A stretch of 64,000 nucleotides of DNA from contig CM033106.1 in assembly GCA_019321725.1 (NCBI GenBank), positions 25,408,118 to 25,472,117 on the forward strand, read 5' to 3'. The notes beneath the pieces were generated by a model. That model worked only from the letters and a program-made list of their open reading frames with translations, had not been told where the DNA came from and did not search any database. This document shows positions 37,911-52,171 of the stretch, in pieces (the stretch's first letter is position 1; each line of letters starts with the position of its first letter). The DNA is from Paulownia fortunei (lineage: Eukaryota; Streptophyta; Magnoliopsida; Lamiales; Paulowniaceae). Both the position numbers and the translations under genes were made by a program.

Positions 37911-38498
37911 ATTTTTTTAAAAAAAATATATATTTTTTTAGAAAAATCAGATAATATACATATTAAATTAAAAAATAATAAAAAAGTAAATATGGCGAAT
38001 TTGAAACAAAAACCCAAACTCTACCTCAAAATCGTTTGTATCAGTTAAAAATCATCTCAAATGGAAAGGGTTCCGAGCGGGTTGGAATTTAAAAGTCCTA
38101 TTTCTTTTTATAGTAAAAAAAAATATAACAGGCTGACAAAGACTTTTAGGTCATCTCCCTAAAAGTCAAAATATAAGATATGGGCAATAATGTTAATCTT
38201 CATTGACTAACCTGACCCGTCAAAACCCAACAAAGTATCCGGGTTGCAAGTGGATGATTTGTCATTTTTAATTGGGCAAATTGCACTAAAAAAATGCATT
38301 TTGGTAGTAAACTTCCAGCTAAATAAGAAAAAGCATTTGGAATCTAAAATTGCTTTCATTAAAGTACTTTGTTTCAACCTTTCCACAAAATTTAGCATTT
38401 TGAAGCAGATTTATAGTACTTCACTTTTAAAATTGCTTTTGTTCGAGCACTTCACGTTCTAATTAACTTTTTTAATTAGTACTTTATTCTCTTAAATT
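37911..38498. repeat. 588-bp tandem duplication, unit 1
   Basis: This unit is repeated directly next door at 38499-39086. The stretches compared by eye are identical, and ORFs within the two units translate identically on both strands. The unit begins with 'attttttt' plus a run of A. A third, partial start of the same 16 bases occurs at 39087-39102, which marks the microhomology that bounds the duplication. It encodes no recognised product. Confidence 0.93.
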
Positions 38499-39086
38499 AT
38501 TTTTTTAAAAAAAATATATATTTTTTTAGAAAAATCAGATAATATACATATTAAATTAAAAAATAATAAAAAAGTAAATATGGCGAATTTGAAACAAAAA
38601 CCCAAACTCTACCTCAAAATCGTTTGTATCAGTTAAAAATCATCTCAAATGGAAAGGGTTCCGAGCGGGTTGGAATTTAAAAGTCCTATTTCTTTTTATA
38701 GTAAAAAAAAATATAACAGGCTGACAAAGACTTTTAGGTCATCTCCCTAAAAGTCAAAATATAAGATATGGGCAATAATGTTAATCTTCATTGACTAACC
38801 TGACCCGTCAAAACCCAACAAAGTATCCGGGTTGCAAGTGGATGATTTGTCATTTTTAATTGGGCAAATTGCACTAAAAAAATGCATTTTGGTAGTAAAC
38901 TTCCAGCTAAATAAGAAAAAGCATTTGGAATCTAAAATTGCTTTCATTAAAGTACTTTGTTTCAACCTTTCCACAAAATTTAGCATTTTGAAGCAGATTT
39001 ATAGTACTTCACTTTTAAAATTGCTTTTGTTCGAGCACTTCACGTTCTAATTAACTTTTTTAATTAGTACTTTATTCTCTTAAATT
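38499..39086. repeat. 588-bp tandem duplication, unit 2
   Basis: Head-to-tail copy of 37911-38498 with no difference seen, so it is very recent or an assembly artefact. Confidence 0.93.
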
Positions 39087-39102
39087 ATTTTTTTAAAAAA
39101 AA

Positions 39103-40323
39103 TTCAACTCCAAAAATTATTTTTGTGACCTTCCAAATAATTCAACTTAAGTGTACATCCTTTGAAATCTAATAGGTGATCAAGAATTTTCATACAAAAC
39201 TAAAGGGTAACATATATCTTTTATATTAATTAGTTTCTTAGATTTTAATTTTCTTTGATGGAACTATTTTGTTTTGACTTTTGTCACTAATTAAATTACC
39301 AATAAATGGAAATGGAATGAAATCATTATAAGAGAAAGGATAAACATTTTGTAAAGCAAGTTTATGATGTATGTCCCTAGTTTTTGGTTGATCTTGAACA
39401 CAAGGACCCTAATAACGTTTCAAAAACTATGATTGTTAAATCGTACAACAATTTAAGTGTTATATTTCGATTATAACCTCGCTATTTAAACAATTGTTGT
39501 GTCAACAATCTGCTCTTTACGTCACGTTTCGACTGTGACCCGCTACGAGAGCAATTATTGCTATACAGGCCAATAGTTTGTTCCTCGTGGAAATCAAACC
39601 ACTCTAATACTAATCTTGAGTGTTGTTAGCAACTTTGCAATTCAAATTTTGTAACCATAAAACAATCCAAACACCATATTTCAATTGTGGTCTCACCACG
39701 AGAGCCACACATGTAGATTTGGCAATAAGTTGGGTTTGTGTTGGTTTCTTAAAAATCGTTACACTAAGATTGCTACTAAAACTTTCTTATATATATATAT
39801 ATATATATATATAAAGAATATATAAAAAAATTAAATGGATCGAATTTGAGTTTGAGTCAAGTTTAAAAATAAAAAATAAAATTCGATTCAAACTTATTTA
39901 TACACTTAAAACCTACTCGATTGAACGGTCCAAATTTGGGGATCCAAATTTGAAACCCACATTGCCATCCTATTCACGGGCCAACATTTCTGTACAAAAA
40001 AACTGAAAAAATAATAACAATAATAATAAAGAAAATAAAAATCAACAATTCTACAATTACACTGAAAGTCCACCCACAGTTAATGAATTTCAACGGAGGT
40101 TTTAGGGAAGGCAATTTCCACCATCTAATTTCCTCAAATCAATAGTATTAAATGAATAGTATGGGTTGATCCAACAATTTCATCCCAAGTGTTGTATTAT
40201 TATACAGTCATGGGAAATTACAGTTGTCCTAGTCTTACCACGTTTTACATGTAAAAATCCTAGGACAATGACAGTATTATTAGTAACAAGAAATTAATAT
40301 CTAACCATATTTTTACTTGTTTG
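39103..40323. other. Intergenic region upstream of MMT
   Basis: AT-rich DNA with an (AT)n microsatellite at 39788-39812 and no coding signal. The last 200 bases hold the MMT promoter. Confidence 0.6.
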
Positions 40324-40331
40324 TATATAAG
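40324..40331 (+). promoter_or_regulatory. MMT TATA box
   Basis: TATATAAG lies 75 bases before the MMT start codon and is followed by GC-rich sequence ('ggcgcgc') and a pyrimidine-rich leader. Confidence 0.65.
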
Positions 40332-40405
40332 GGCGCGCAATGCACACCACAACTATTCTTCTTCTGTTCTCTGCGGGTGCACGCACACAGTGATTAGCAT
40401 TGAAT

Positions 40406-43400
40406 ATGGAAGAGTTTCTGAAGCGGTGCGAACAGTCCGGTGATGCAGCCTACAGTGAGCTCCGATCACTCCTGGAGCGACTCGAGGATCCGAGTACCCG
40501 AGCCGATGCCCGGATCTTCCTGTCGGAGCTCCAGAAACGGTTCAACTCCGAGGAAGCCTCCGACCGGTGCCTCCAGACTTACCATTTCCAAATTCAAGAT
40601 ATCTATCTTGAACAATACGAAGGTATACGTATAAGTATTCACATACGTATAAATGTATGGATGATACATACATATGTATGACCGTGCGTGTTTACGTGTA
40701 CGGATGATATGATTTGATGGTCAATTTGTGTGGGGGAGGTTTAACGGGGGACAGAAATTTGGATTTTGGTTATTGGATATTGTTTCGGGTACTTTACATC
40801 CACTTCATGAAATTGCCGTTTTTCGGGCCACCTAAAGTAAATTCTGAACGTCGATATCATGACTCTGTATGTAAGTTTGTTCATTCTTGGAGTTTACCTA
40901 ATAGTTGTTTGAAACTTTTTAAAACTAACACTAGGATGGATCAATTATTGAGCCTATGAAATATGCATACTCCCAAAACAGAGAAAAGGGTCTTTGTTAA
41001 CTGCATTGCTTTTGTTAACCAATACTTTCTTATTTTCTACTATTTGATTAGGACTACATAACAGGATATGAATACAGAAAGCTACAATTGCCATAATGAA
41101 GAAAATTTAGATGGATTTTAATGTGGCGAGTAACACTTCAACTATTTCCTGAATTTGTTTTGAGTGATCTAATGTTCTGTTCCCTATATTCTGTGAACAA
41201 ATTAATTACAGTCAATTCTTGCAATGAATTACCTGCTACAGTTTAGAACACTAAGGGTGCTTATGTGTCAAGCAAAAGGAAACGGTGCTTGCAATTCCCT
41301 CAGCAAAGTTCATTTGTAAATTGAGTTCCTCATACGCTTAAGATAATCTAGGAGTTAGGACTATTCTTTTCGAGCGCCTCCACAGGTTAGCTGGAAATAG
41401 CTCTTTTGATACTTTTCGAGATCTTCAGAAATGGGGAAGGACAGTAATTAAGGAAGAGACCATTTTAAATCTCCTAATTTGAACCTCAGGTTTATGTTAT
41501 CAACCAGGTAAATCAAAATCCTATTATTCTGATTTCAAAATAATTGAACAATGTTGAGGATTTCTCATTCCTAATGTAGTTCTTTCTTTTATTTATTTCT
41601 TCCTTTTGTTTCCAATTTCAGATGGCTCAGCCAATGTGCATCTGTACTTTCTTAATTGTTCATATTGGGCTTTTTATTTTTCTCTGTCTGTTTCCATAGA
41701 ATTTGAATAATGATCCATCAAATCTCTCATTGTAGTATACTGATGTGGTTTTGACAGTTTTGGCTCTACTCGTTAGCACTTGTAAGCTGCATTGACATTT
41801 TCTATCACCTATTGCAGGTTTCCAGAAGAGGAAGAAACTTACAATGATGGTAATACCCAGTATCTTTATACCCGAGGATTGGTCCTTCACTTTCTATGAG
41901 GGACTCAATAGACATCCAGACTCTATTTTTAAGGACAAGACTGTAGCTGAGCTTGGCTGTGGAAATGGCTGGATATCCATTGCAATTGCAGAGAAGTGGT
42001 CACCCTTGAAGGTTCATGATCCCTTAATCCTACTATTAAGTTATTTTCTGAACGCCTTTGTCTTGTCGTGCATCTCTTCTCTGTCGAAGACCCCATCTTG
42101 TTATGCATGGCTTCTAATATTTGTTGGAGACTCGAAAAACAAGGGAAATGAGGTTTCTTAATGCGCTAAAATACCATTTTGCAGGTATATGGGCTTGATA
42201 TAAATCCAAGAGCTGTAAAGATTTCTTGGATAAATCTGTATTTGAATGCATTGGATGACAATGGCCAACCAATTTATGATGGGGAGAAAAAAACTTTACT
42301 TGACAGGGTTGAGTTTTATGAGTCTGATTTGCTATCTTACTGCAGAGATAATCACATAGAACTTGAGCGAATTGTTGGATGCATACCACAGGTATTTTCA
42401 CTACTTTCATGAAATGGCTTATGCAAATTTTGCACATGATCATGCTTTTCATGTTCATATAACACAACCAAAGTTACTTCCGTATTTTGGGATTATTTTA
42501 AATTTGTTATGGAAAGACTCTTTCCAGATACTCCAATGTTTCTCATTTTTGGTTTGTTTGCAGATTCTTAATCCTAATCCAGATGCAATGTCCAAAATGA
42601 TTACGGAGAATGCTAGTGAAGAATTCTTATATTCTCTGAGCAACTATTGTGCTCTTCAGGTTGTGTGCTATTTCAACTGTCCATTCTTATTATCTAATAA
42701 CTGGCATCTAAATGCTTCAAGCTAAGCGTATGACTCACAGTTCTAGTTATTTATGTATTTGTGAAGATTTTCTTTATATGTAATTTTTTTTTTCAGAAGC
42801 CAGCAGATGATCCTGCAGCCTAAGTATTATGTCTGCACTCTGCCTTGTTGTCTACTCTCTTAAAATCTGCTGGCTCTATTTCTTTCGATTCTCTAAAATC
42901 TCTCTTTCTTTTCAGCTAGTCTTCATTCCTCTTATCGTCTTTTGGAACTTAATTAGACTGCTAGTTGATCGGGACTTTTCATGCTTCTCAATTGTGCTTG
43001 TACACTATATAGAATGGAGCAAACTAACTGAATACATGAAAGTTACTGCATGATCATTTATGTTATTTTCATGCAAAAAAACCCATCATTTATGAAGAAA
43101 ATTAGCCCTTCTAGTTTGTTGCCACAGACATTTCTAGTTACACACCCTCAAAAGAATTATTTGCAGAGTTGGAAATATTCAACAGATCTTTCTTTATCTA
43201 GGGTGTTCCGCAGAACAAACTTCATCTATGTATATCTGATGTACCAGTTCTGCCTCCAGGTTCAAAAATCAGTTTTGCTTGTAAACTACTCTGTCACATT
43301 ATTTCCATTATGTTGCAGCTCCTTTATCATATATAAATTGTTTGTCTAGTCTCATAGACCATTCATTTCATCCTCTTTGCAATTGCACACGGGGACAAAA

Positions 43401-46400
43401 GCTGTTCGTATAAATGCTGAAACATTATTTTATACCTACTATGCTCTGTGTCTATTTTTGAAGCAGAAATAGCTGCTTTAACTTGTTTCTTGAGCTGTAA
43501 TTTGTTCTGTTTAGGGCTTTGTGGAGGACCAGTTTGGCTTAGGTCTCATTGCAAGGGCCGTTGAAGAAGGGATATCTGTTATAAAACCTCTGGGCATTAT
43601 GATCTTTAATATGGGAGGTCGCCCTGGACAAGCTGTATGTAAACGTTTGTTTGAACGCCGTGGTCTTCGTGTTAACAAGCTTTGGCAGACTAAAGTTCTT
43701 CAGGTTCTACAATAACTTTAAGGAACATTTATATCCATGCAAGAATACATTTTTAGAGATCTCTTATTGCAGGCTGCTGACACAGATATTTCAGCGTTAG
43801 TTGAAATTGAAAAGAATAGTCCACACCGTTTTGAGTTCTTCATGGGACTCGTTGGAGATCAGCCTATTTGTGCCCGAACAGCATGGGCTTATGCGAAAGC
43901 TGGTGGTCGTATTTCTCATGCTTTATCAGTATATAGTTGTCAACTTCGTCAGCCTAGTCAGGTTTGGGAATTTATCCGTGAATAAGAAGAGTTCACATAT
44001 ACACTTAGAAACATCACAAGTATGGATTCGATTCTGTAATGAAAAGTGAGCCTGATACTGATTTTGCTGCTTTGACAGGTAAAAAAGATCTTTGAGTTTC
44101 TCAGGAATGGATTCAATGATATCAGAAGCTCTTTAGATTTGTCCTTTGAGGATGATTCTGTTGCAGATGAGAAGATTCCATTCCTAGCTCATCTTGCTAA
44201 TATTTTAAAAGATATTTCATTTTTCCCTTATGAACCACCAGCAGGAAGCAGACGATTTCGTAGTCTTATTGCTCGCTTTATGAGAACATACCATCATATC
44301 CCGCTTACTGCAGATGTAAGGAGCACTGTAACTCTCAACTGTACATTAATGTTCTTATTCACTGTGATTTAAGCTACCTAATATTAAATCTAGATTTTTT
44401 TGGTGTTTGCTTTCTCTAAGCTTTTAATTGGAACATTCGTTAGGTCATAGTGAAGACTTCTTCGCTTGTGAGCAACTGTGAAGAAATCCTGAAAAGATTG
44501 AAAATATGAAATTCAATATGAAAACGAAAACATAAATACACATGCACGCATGTATCCACAACCCCTTTTGCATAATTGATCATGAATTTGTATGCTGGAC
44601 TATTATACATAAGTTATTGTGGTGTATTAAATCTTCTTGATAGTTGTTGAACTAAATGAAATGCCAAACTCTTTCCCTCTAAACATGGGAACCAAGTTTG
44701 AAGGAAAATGAGGAATGTACTAGCACAAGAATGGAAATTCAATAAAGAAGATAGCCACAACACATCAGGCTAGTTTACCAATCTTATTTCTCTAGATACT
44801 GGTAGGTTTTTTGTTAACTTTTCCTGGTGGCTGCATTATATTAAGTCAAAAAAAATGTTGACCATCTGGTATATGCATATCAAGTGCAAAAGTTGCAATT
44901 TTTATAGAAATGTGGTTCTCTTTTGTATTATGGAGCATGGAAACACTTATCAAAAGAAGGGTTAAAGGAGAGTTCTGTTGTCTACACCTGTTTCAACTCT
45001 CAGGTAGGTGGCATTACGGCCAATGTTGCCTACATCAAGTTTGAGTGGTATATAAAATCAACCAAAACAATTTTTTGGGTGGGAAGCGCATCGCTTGGGG
45101 TTTGCAAATGAGGTTTGGTGTTGCATTTCTATAGGGAGAATCACAACGCACATTTTTTAAAGTATAAAGAGAAGATACTAAAATACATAGCTCATGTCTC
45201 TTTATTGAATAACTAAAATACACAGTCACATACTTGTGGATTCTGGCAAAGGAGAGACCGGTAAATGAAAACCATGCTGCTCATCATGCATTTGCAGTTG
45301 ATGGTTATAAAGAGACAAGTACATCATCTGACTCTTAATTAAGGAAGTCATGATCGATGGATTTGATACATATGCCTTTTAATATTTCATCCACATAATT
45401 ATTGCTTCCCTTTGTAGTCCTTTATGCTTTGACTTTGAACCTAAGCATATATGTGAAACAAAAACAACTGGGTCTTATGAAATTCAATAAGAATCCATAT
45501 CTTACTACTTCAAAACCTGAAATATTTGGTATACAGAAAGATAGACTATATAAAATCCACATAGAACTAATTGTGAAAAAAGTATAGCCAGATGGAGAAA
45601 AAATCTTCTGCTGTTTTGGTGGGTTTGGTGGGGGAAGAATGGATGAGCTGAGTTCTCTTGAACAGAATCAAATCGCATTTCTTCTTGAGTAAAGCAAAAT
45701 AAACCTAGCTTTTCATAAGAGCATTAAGACTTTATTCTTGCTATACAATTGATTACAATGATGGGCAAAATACTTTGCATTTGAACATACTCTGGAGAAT
45801 TATGCACCTTCTGCACTTCTGTATGTGATAAAGTTTATATGCCAGTCTTTGATTTCCTTTAATTGCAGTTATGTGATTTAGCAGGTAAATAGCTCTTTTT
45901 CAAGTTTTGCTGTGGTTTGAAATTTGAATCCCTCTTTCCAGAAAAATGAGATTGGCAGATATCGTTGTTTCTTAATTTTTTGCAGTAATCTGTTGGTTGC
46001 GCTCATGTCAATTCTACACGAGCTTTTGTTCTCCTAAAAGTCATGAACATGCCTAATGATATATGGATGTTCATTCTTCTACCTGAATTTTTATTCATTT
46101 TTGATTGAGTACTCTGGCTGCTAATTTTTATGGAATATCTTTCTCAATTTCAAATTGTCTTCCTCAAGTTTTTTCTACTTTTATATGTAGAGTTATACAA
46201 TTTGTCTTTGACTATGCGCAAACTGCTTCATCAACAATGTGTATTTTGTCTTTGAAGATTTCCTTCAATAGTCCTTTGATTTGGGTGTCATCTGAAATTT
46301 GAGGTCGTTGTAAAATGTAAATTTTTTTAAATATCTGATTTGATGTTCTTTTCTTTTTTATTTTTGTGGGCTAGAATATTGTTGTATTTCCTTCAAGGAC

Positions 46401-49400
46401 TGTGGCGATTGAAAGTGCTCTACGTTTGTTATCTCCGCGCCTTGCTATTGTTGATGAACAATTGTCCCGCTATTTACCGAGGCAATGGTTGACAACCTTA
46501 AATATTGAGGTATGGTGATGCCAAAGTCATTTTGCATCCATTTATCACTATTTGGTCTTTATGTTTTTGTAAATTGTAATAGCCTGATGTGGAAGTCAGC
46601 TTTTTTTATTCTAAGATTTTGAGACTTTATTGATATGTCTGATTGATTGTTTGATAGATTTGACTGCAGCATTAGAATAAGGCTGAAAAATAAAAACGAA
46701 GTCTTTTCAAGGCAAATAATATGAAGAAAATGTGTACTCATCTCTGAAGAGAACTGGTTCTCAAATGACGTTTCATATTTTAAACAACTAAGGTTCATGA
46801 AGACTGTTTTGGAGATACACTACCATATTTAACCAGCTCTCCCATTGGAAGACATTTCCTCTCAGAAAATTTTCTGTTTTCATATATGGAATTTAAAATT
46901 TGTGCCCTCAACACCTCAAAAGGAATAGGTTCTGAACAGTGTGTTTCCTTAAAGTGACCTTAAGTTGACTTATGCCCTAATACAAAACATCCTCCATATC
47001 TGAAAAAGGCTAACATATTATAAGATCTTATGCTGGAGTGAAGGCATAGGATCAATATCTATGCTATCTTACTGCTAAGATATTTCATGGTCCATTGACT
47101 CATAATAAGAAAGGCTCTCTGCCTGCTTATAATGGCAGATGAGCTTATATATCATTTATTCTTACGTCAAGATTGACCTCGCAAATCAATATTTGCATTT
47201 ATAGTTGTTTATATTGCTTTGAGATTGTCTGAAGACTTAAACATTCAGGACCAATGGTACATAAAGAAACTATTTAACCCATATAAGGTCTAGCTGTATA
47301 GAAAACTATATTCCCATTGAGTTAGTGAACTAAATTTCCAGCCTCTTCATATGCACCTTTGAAGCTTCTATTTTCCAGTGTCTTTATGTGCCTGACTCAT
47401 TGTGTAAGACTGGCTAAGTAAAATTTTGTAGTCAGTGTTATTTACTTATGGAGACATTTGTGTCGGACTTGCATAATGCCTCTCGGCATATCTTTTTGAT
47501 TCATAAAGATTGATATATGCTCCTTCTCTTTTGATATTCCCATTGCATTTGTAATTGTTTTCATTATAATGGGCCATTGGATATCGGAAGAACAATCTAT
47601 TTGTACATTAGCAGCAGCCTTTTACTGTGGCTCTATGTTAAGCATCTAGTATGATTTAATTTGGTTTATGCTTTTCTTTCCTGGCTTTGTTCTGATTGTT
47701 TTTGCTTTGGGGTTGGGTGGGGGTTGGACTGGTGAGGGGAAGCATTTTATGCACAATCTTTTATTTCACCATAATATGAATGTTTGATTTTTACTGCCAG
47801 TTTAGAATGCATAGGTTTTTTGTTTTCGACATGGCGGATTGAGGTTTCTGACATGATATTTTTGTTTCTTTTGGTATATTTATGGATAACTAGAAAAAGA
47901 TATTTTAACATCCATCATGATAGGCAGTTTCATGATTGTTTATTAGTATGAACCATGGTCATTCACATTCTTGATGCTTATTTTGGAGGCTTTGAAAAAA
48001 AAATTGAACATTGTCATTGAATTCTGGTTGTTGCCTAGTGCGACTCTTCTTATTGACAAGTTATTTTTCCTTTGCAGAAGGCAGAAACCGGAAAAAACTC
48101 GGAGGAAGTAATCGCAGTCATTGAAGCGCCACGCCAGTCAGACTTGATGGTAGAACTGATAAAAAAGTTGAAGCCAGAGGTAGTAGTCACCGGGATGGCT
48201 CAATTTGAGTCAGTTACTAGTTCAGCATTTGAGCATCTATTAGATACGACAAGAGAAATTGGATCTCGTTTGTTTTTGGATATATCAGATCACTTTGAGC
48301 TATCTAGCCTTCCCAGTTCCAATGGAGTCCTTAAGTATCTTGCTGGAACTCCTCTGCCTCCACATGCAACAATTTTTTGTGGCTTACTGAAAAATCAGGT
48401 ATCTATTTTATTTTCTAGTATTTATCATTGGATATGTACTGAGGCTCTCAGTGATGCTTTAGATGGAAACTGTTTAAAAGCTTTTGTTCAATGTTAGTGA
48501 TTCATCCTTGACTTATATGCTCCTCCTACCTTATTCTCTGAATTCCAGGTTTATACAGATTTGGAAGTGGCCTTTGTAATATCAGAGGAGGAAGAAATGT
48601 TTAAAGCTCTACGCAAGACCGTTGAACTTTTACAGGGAAGTACTGCAATAATTAGTCAGTACTACTATGGTTGTCTTTTCCATGAGCTTCTAGCTTTTCA
48701 GCTTGCTGATCGACACCCACCTGCACAGGTTAGTCTATTGGCGAATCTTTTATTGTTTTTGCTCATATGTTTGTCAGCCGTGCTCATTTTCCTAGTCTAG
48801 AATCTCATTGGGAGGTCTGGAGGGGTACACAAACTTAAGGAATTATTATCAAGCAGATTGGCTTTTGCATCATTGCTGGTGGTTAAGGTCTTCACCATCC
48901 CCTCCTGGCATTTATTTGACATAAGAAATTGTGAAAGAAACACAATTATAGTTAGCAAAAATAAGATTCTATATTTGTTGTTCTCTGTATATTTTCTACT
49001 AAATTCTGAATCTGTAATGTCTTTTTATACCTTTAGATGAGGTTCTTTACAGACTTCTCAGTTGTGGTTTTTCTAATATCTCATAATTTGAAAAGCTACG
49101 ACATTGCAGACTTCTAAGTCATGGGTGTCTTATGGCCATACTCTGAATAATAGCATTGGTAGTTTTCATACACACATGTATACCTCAATTCAACTTATTC
49201 TGTACATCTTGACCCAAGGATTTTGGAAAAGCACAAATGTTATGGCCCAAAGATTAGTGTCTTTATAATGTGACCAATCATCTATACTGCTGATAACACA
49301 TGATTACTTCGAATTTTGATGGGTTTATCAGAATTTTCCGGATAATCTAACTGCACTATTCATTAATCGTGTCTTTAGAGAAATGGTGAGAAGACAAGTG

Positions 49401-51214
49401 CTACTGAGGTCAATGGATTTTCCAGTTCAACTATCCCAGTACTTGATCATGCTGAGTTATCAATAAATGAATCCGATGAGTCTTCCCTGGTTCATATGGA
49501 TGTCGACCAAAGCTTTTTGCCCATAACAACACCAGTAAAGGCTGCCATCTTTGAGAGTTTTGCAAGGCAGAATGTTACAGAATCTGAAATTGATGTTACA
49601 CATGGCATTAGACAGTTGGTTAGCAGCAGTTATGGCTTTCCATCTGACAGCAACACGGAGTTCATATATGCGGATTGTCCTGTGGCACTTTTCACTAAGT
49701 TGGTACTCTGCTGTGTTCAAGAGGGTGGAACTCTTTGCTTCCCAACTGGTTCCAATGGAAATTACGTTTCTGCTGCAAAATTTTTGAAGGCTAAAATTGT
49801 AAGCATTCCAACCAATCCAGAAGTAGGGTACAAGTTGACGGAAAAAACACTTACTGGTGCATTGGAGACTATTAATAAACCATGGATCTACATTTCTGGT
49901 CCAACAATCAATCCAACTGGCTTGCTTTACAGTAATGAAGAGATGAGTAAGTTATTATCTGTATGTGCTAAGTTTGGAGCAAGAGTTATTCTAGATACTT
50001 CATTCTCAGGAGTGGAATTTAATTCCAAGGGCTTTGATGGTTGGAATTTGGGAGGTACGCTGGAGAAACTTTCATCTGCTAACCCAGCCTTTTGTGTATC
50101 TCTACTTGGGGGATTGTTTTTTAAGATGCTCACCGGTGGGCTTAAACTTGGATTTCTGCTTATAAATCAACCTTCTCTGGTAGATGCTTTCCTTAGCTTT
50201 GCAGGATTAAGCAAACCTCATAGCACTATCAAGTACACAGTAAAGAAACTGCTGGATCTTAGAGAGCAAGAAACAGGACATCTATTGAATGCTATAGCAG
50301 AACAGATAGAAAATCTGGGAAGTAGATATAAACACTTGAAGCAGGTAAATCTTGCATCTTAGGAACATTACTCATTCTCACTGAAATTTTTTTGGTTCCA
50401 TAGAAGGTTTCCTCTCAGAAATTATAGCATTTAGTTTGGCTATCATCAGCTTTCTTGCTATCCAAATACACATATGTATGTGCTCACCTGTCAGCAGCTC
50501 GCTACTGTTGACCTCATGTTAAAAGCTGAAAAGTATTTCATTGCTTTCTCCAGTGACCTTGATCAGTAATCTTGTCCAGACACACAAGTCAATCCAACTT
50601 GCTGATGTGGTCAACTTTCTACTGATATTAGCAACTGAATTAAAAATGCATTGTCTTCTTTTTCCACTATCTGTTCTTTTCACATCATTTTACTTCAACA
50701 CTGTTCTACTGTGGCACCATCCAGAGCATTGGTACAATTTTGCCTGATTTTTTCTAGTTGACTTCACCAGTATATACAATGCCATCTAATATTTGTGGCG
50801 CCAAGTTATCTATGTTCGACTAATGATCACTGTTTCTAAGTACTAGCAAATTATCGCTAAATATGTTGCACACGGTCAATAACTTGTGCTAATTTGTTGT
50901 GGTTTATGTGAAAGACACTTGAAAGTAGTGGTTGGGAGGTGCTCGAAGCTCAAGCCGGTGTTTCCGTTTTAGCAAAGCCATCTGCCTACCTTGGCAAGAC
51001 CATCAAACTAAATAAAGGTGCCAGTAGCCAGGAAATTAAGCTTGATGACTCAAATATTAGGGAAGCCATGCTTAGCAGCACTGGTCTGTGCATCAATAGT
51101 GCTTCGTGGACGGGAATTCCCGGTTACTGCCGCTTCACCATCGCCCTGGAAGATAGTGATTTCAAGCGCGCGTTGGATTGCATTACTACGTTCAAAAGCT
51201 TACTTGGTAACTGA
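40406..51214 (+). CDS. MMT: Methionine S-methyltransferase
   Basis: Twelve exons with GT-AG introns and consistent phases give 1076 aa (Arabidopsis about 1071): 40406-40622, 41818-42011, 42185-42391, 42564-42659, 43515-43703, 43773-43961, 44079-44315, 46375-46509, 48078-48398, 48549-48728, 49379-50344, 50915-51214. The cytosolic enzyme makes S-methylmethionine from methionine and AdoMet, used for methyl storage, phloem sulfur transport and, in some plants, DMSP synthesis. The N-terminal methyltransferase has motif I VAELGCGNGW (115-124), VYGLDINPRAVKISW, and ILNPNPDAM (207-215) in the NPPY position. The C-terminal half resembles fold-type I aminotransferases (ISGPTINPTGLLY, then GGLFFKMLTGGLKLGF with Lys904 near the PLP-lysine position), as is typical of MMT. 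Introns 7 and 8 (2.1 and 1.6 kb) sit at the domain boundary. No break is seen. The start is the first ATG after the TATA box; an in-frame TTG two codons upstream was discounted. Confidence 0.96.
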
Positions 51215-51275
51215 AATATTGCACTCTTATTGTTATGCCACATATTGTTTTTCTTTAACACCTTCGATGTTGTGA

Positions 51276-51281
51276 AATAAA
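51276..51281 (+). terminator. Candidate MMT polyadenylation signal
   Basis: AATAAA lies 62 bases after the MMT stop codon, followed by T-rich DNA. Confidence 0.55.
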
Positions 51282-52137
51282 TTCGTAGTTGATCAGCCAA
51301 ATTGAGGTTGCTCTTTGTACTGAAAGAACTACAGGTTTCGTTTTGTTTACTTGGTACTCATGTATAGCAAACGAATTTGTTGTTGATTCGAGTTTTATAC
51401 CGTTTGCAGCTTCTGAATTTATTGTTGAAATTGTTGTAAGATCGTATTAGACTTCAGTTAACCAGCATACTTATAAACATTTGTTGGTATAAATATTTGG
51501 TTACTTATAGAGATTGTTGCAAGGATTGAGATACGGTTGCAAGTGCCAAATTAATTCATTTTGCCGATAACATAGAGCACCCCAACACCACTCTCTAAAT
51601 ATCAAGATTTTTATTTTTTTCTTTGGGACAAAGGAAGTATTAATAAATATTTTTGAATGATAATCAGATTTATTTTATGCCACTCACTTGGATACTATCT
51701 ATCTGTTATTATGCATTTTTAGATCATATGTGGCGGTATAAACATTTAATTTTATAACATAATTATGTTGCCTAGTTAGAAGCTTATCTACATTGGTACA
51801 CTAAATGTTACACATGGTGGTATATATTGGGTATTCATTTCATTATATATTTACATATAAATATATTGGGTGTGTATTATTACTATTTATCTAATTTATT
51901 TCACATGAGATTGTTACTAAATGGCAAATGAAATATTAGTTTTCAATATTTATTTGTTTTGGGATATTTGGTTCACTGTGGATAATACTGTTTAAGTGAG
52001 TTCTGTCTAAGGAGATTGGATTTTAAGTGGGAACGTTGTGACACTTTTCCTGGGAGCTTACTTAATTAAGTATTATTTGTTGTGTATTTTATACTCTCGA
52101 TACCTCAACATGTATCTCATCATTCATTCATATAAAT

Positions 52138-52171
<34 letters not shown>

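Noticed and set aside
38207..39050. Identical pairs of short ORFs (63 and 72 codons) in both units of the tandem repeat
   Set aside because: Identity comes from the recent 588-bp DNA duplication; nothing suggests that they are translated.
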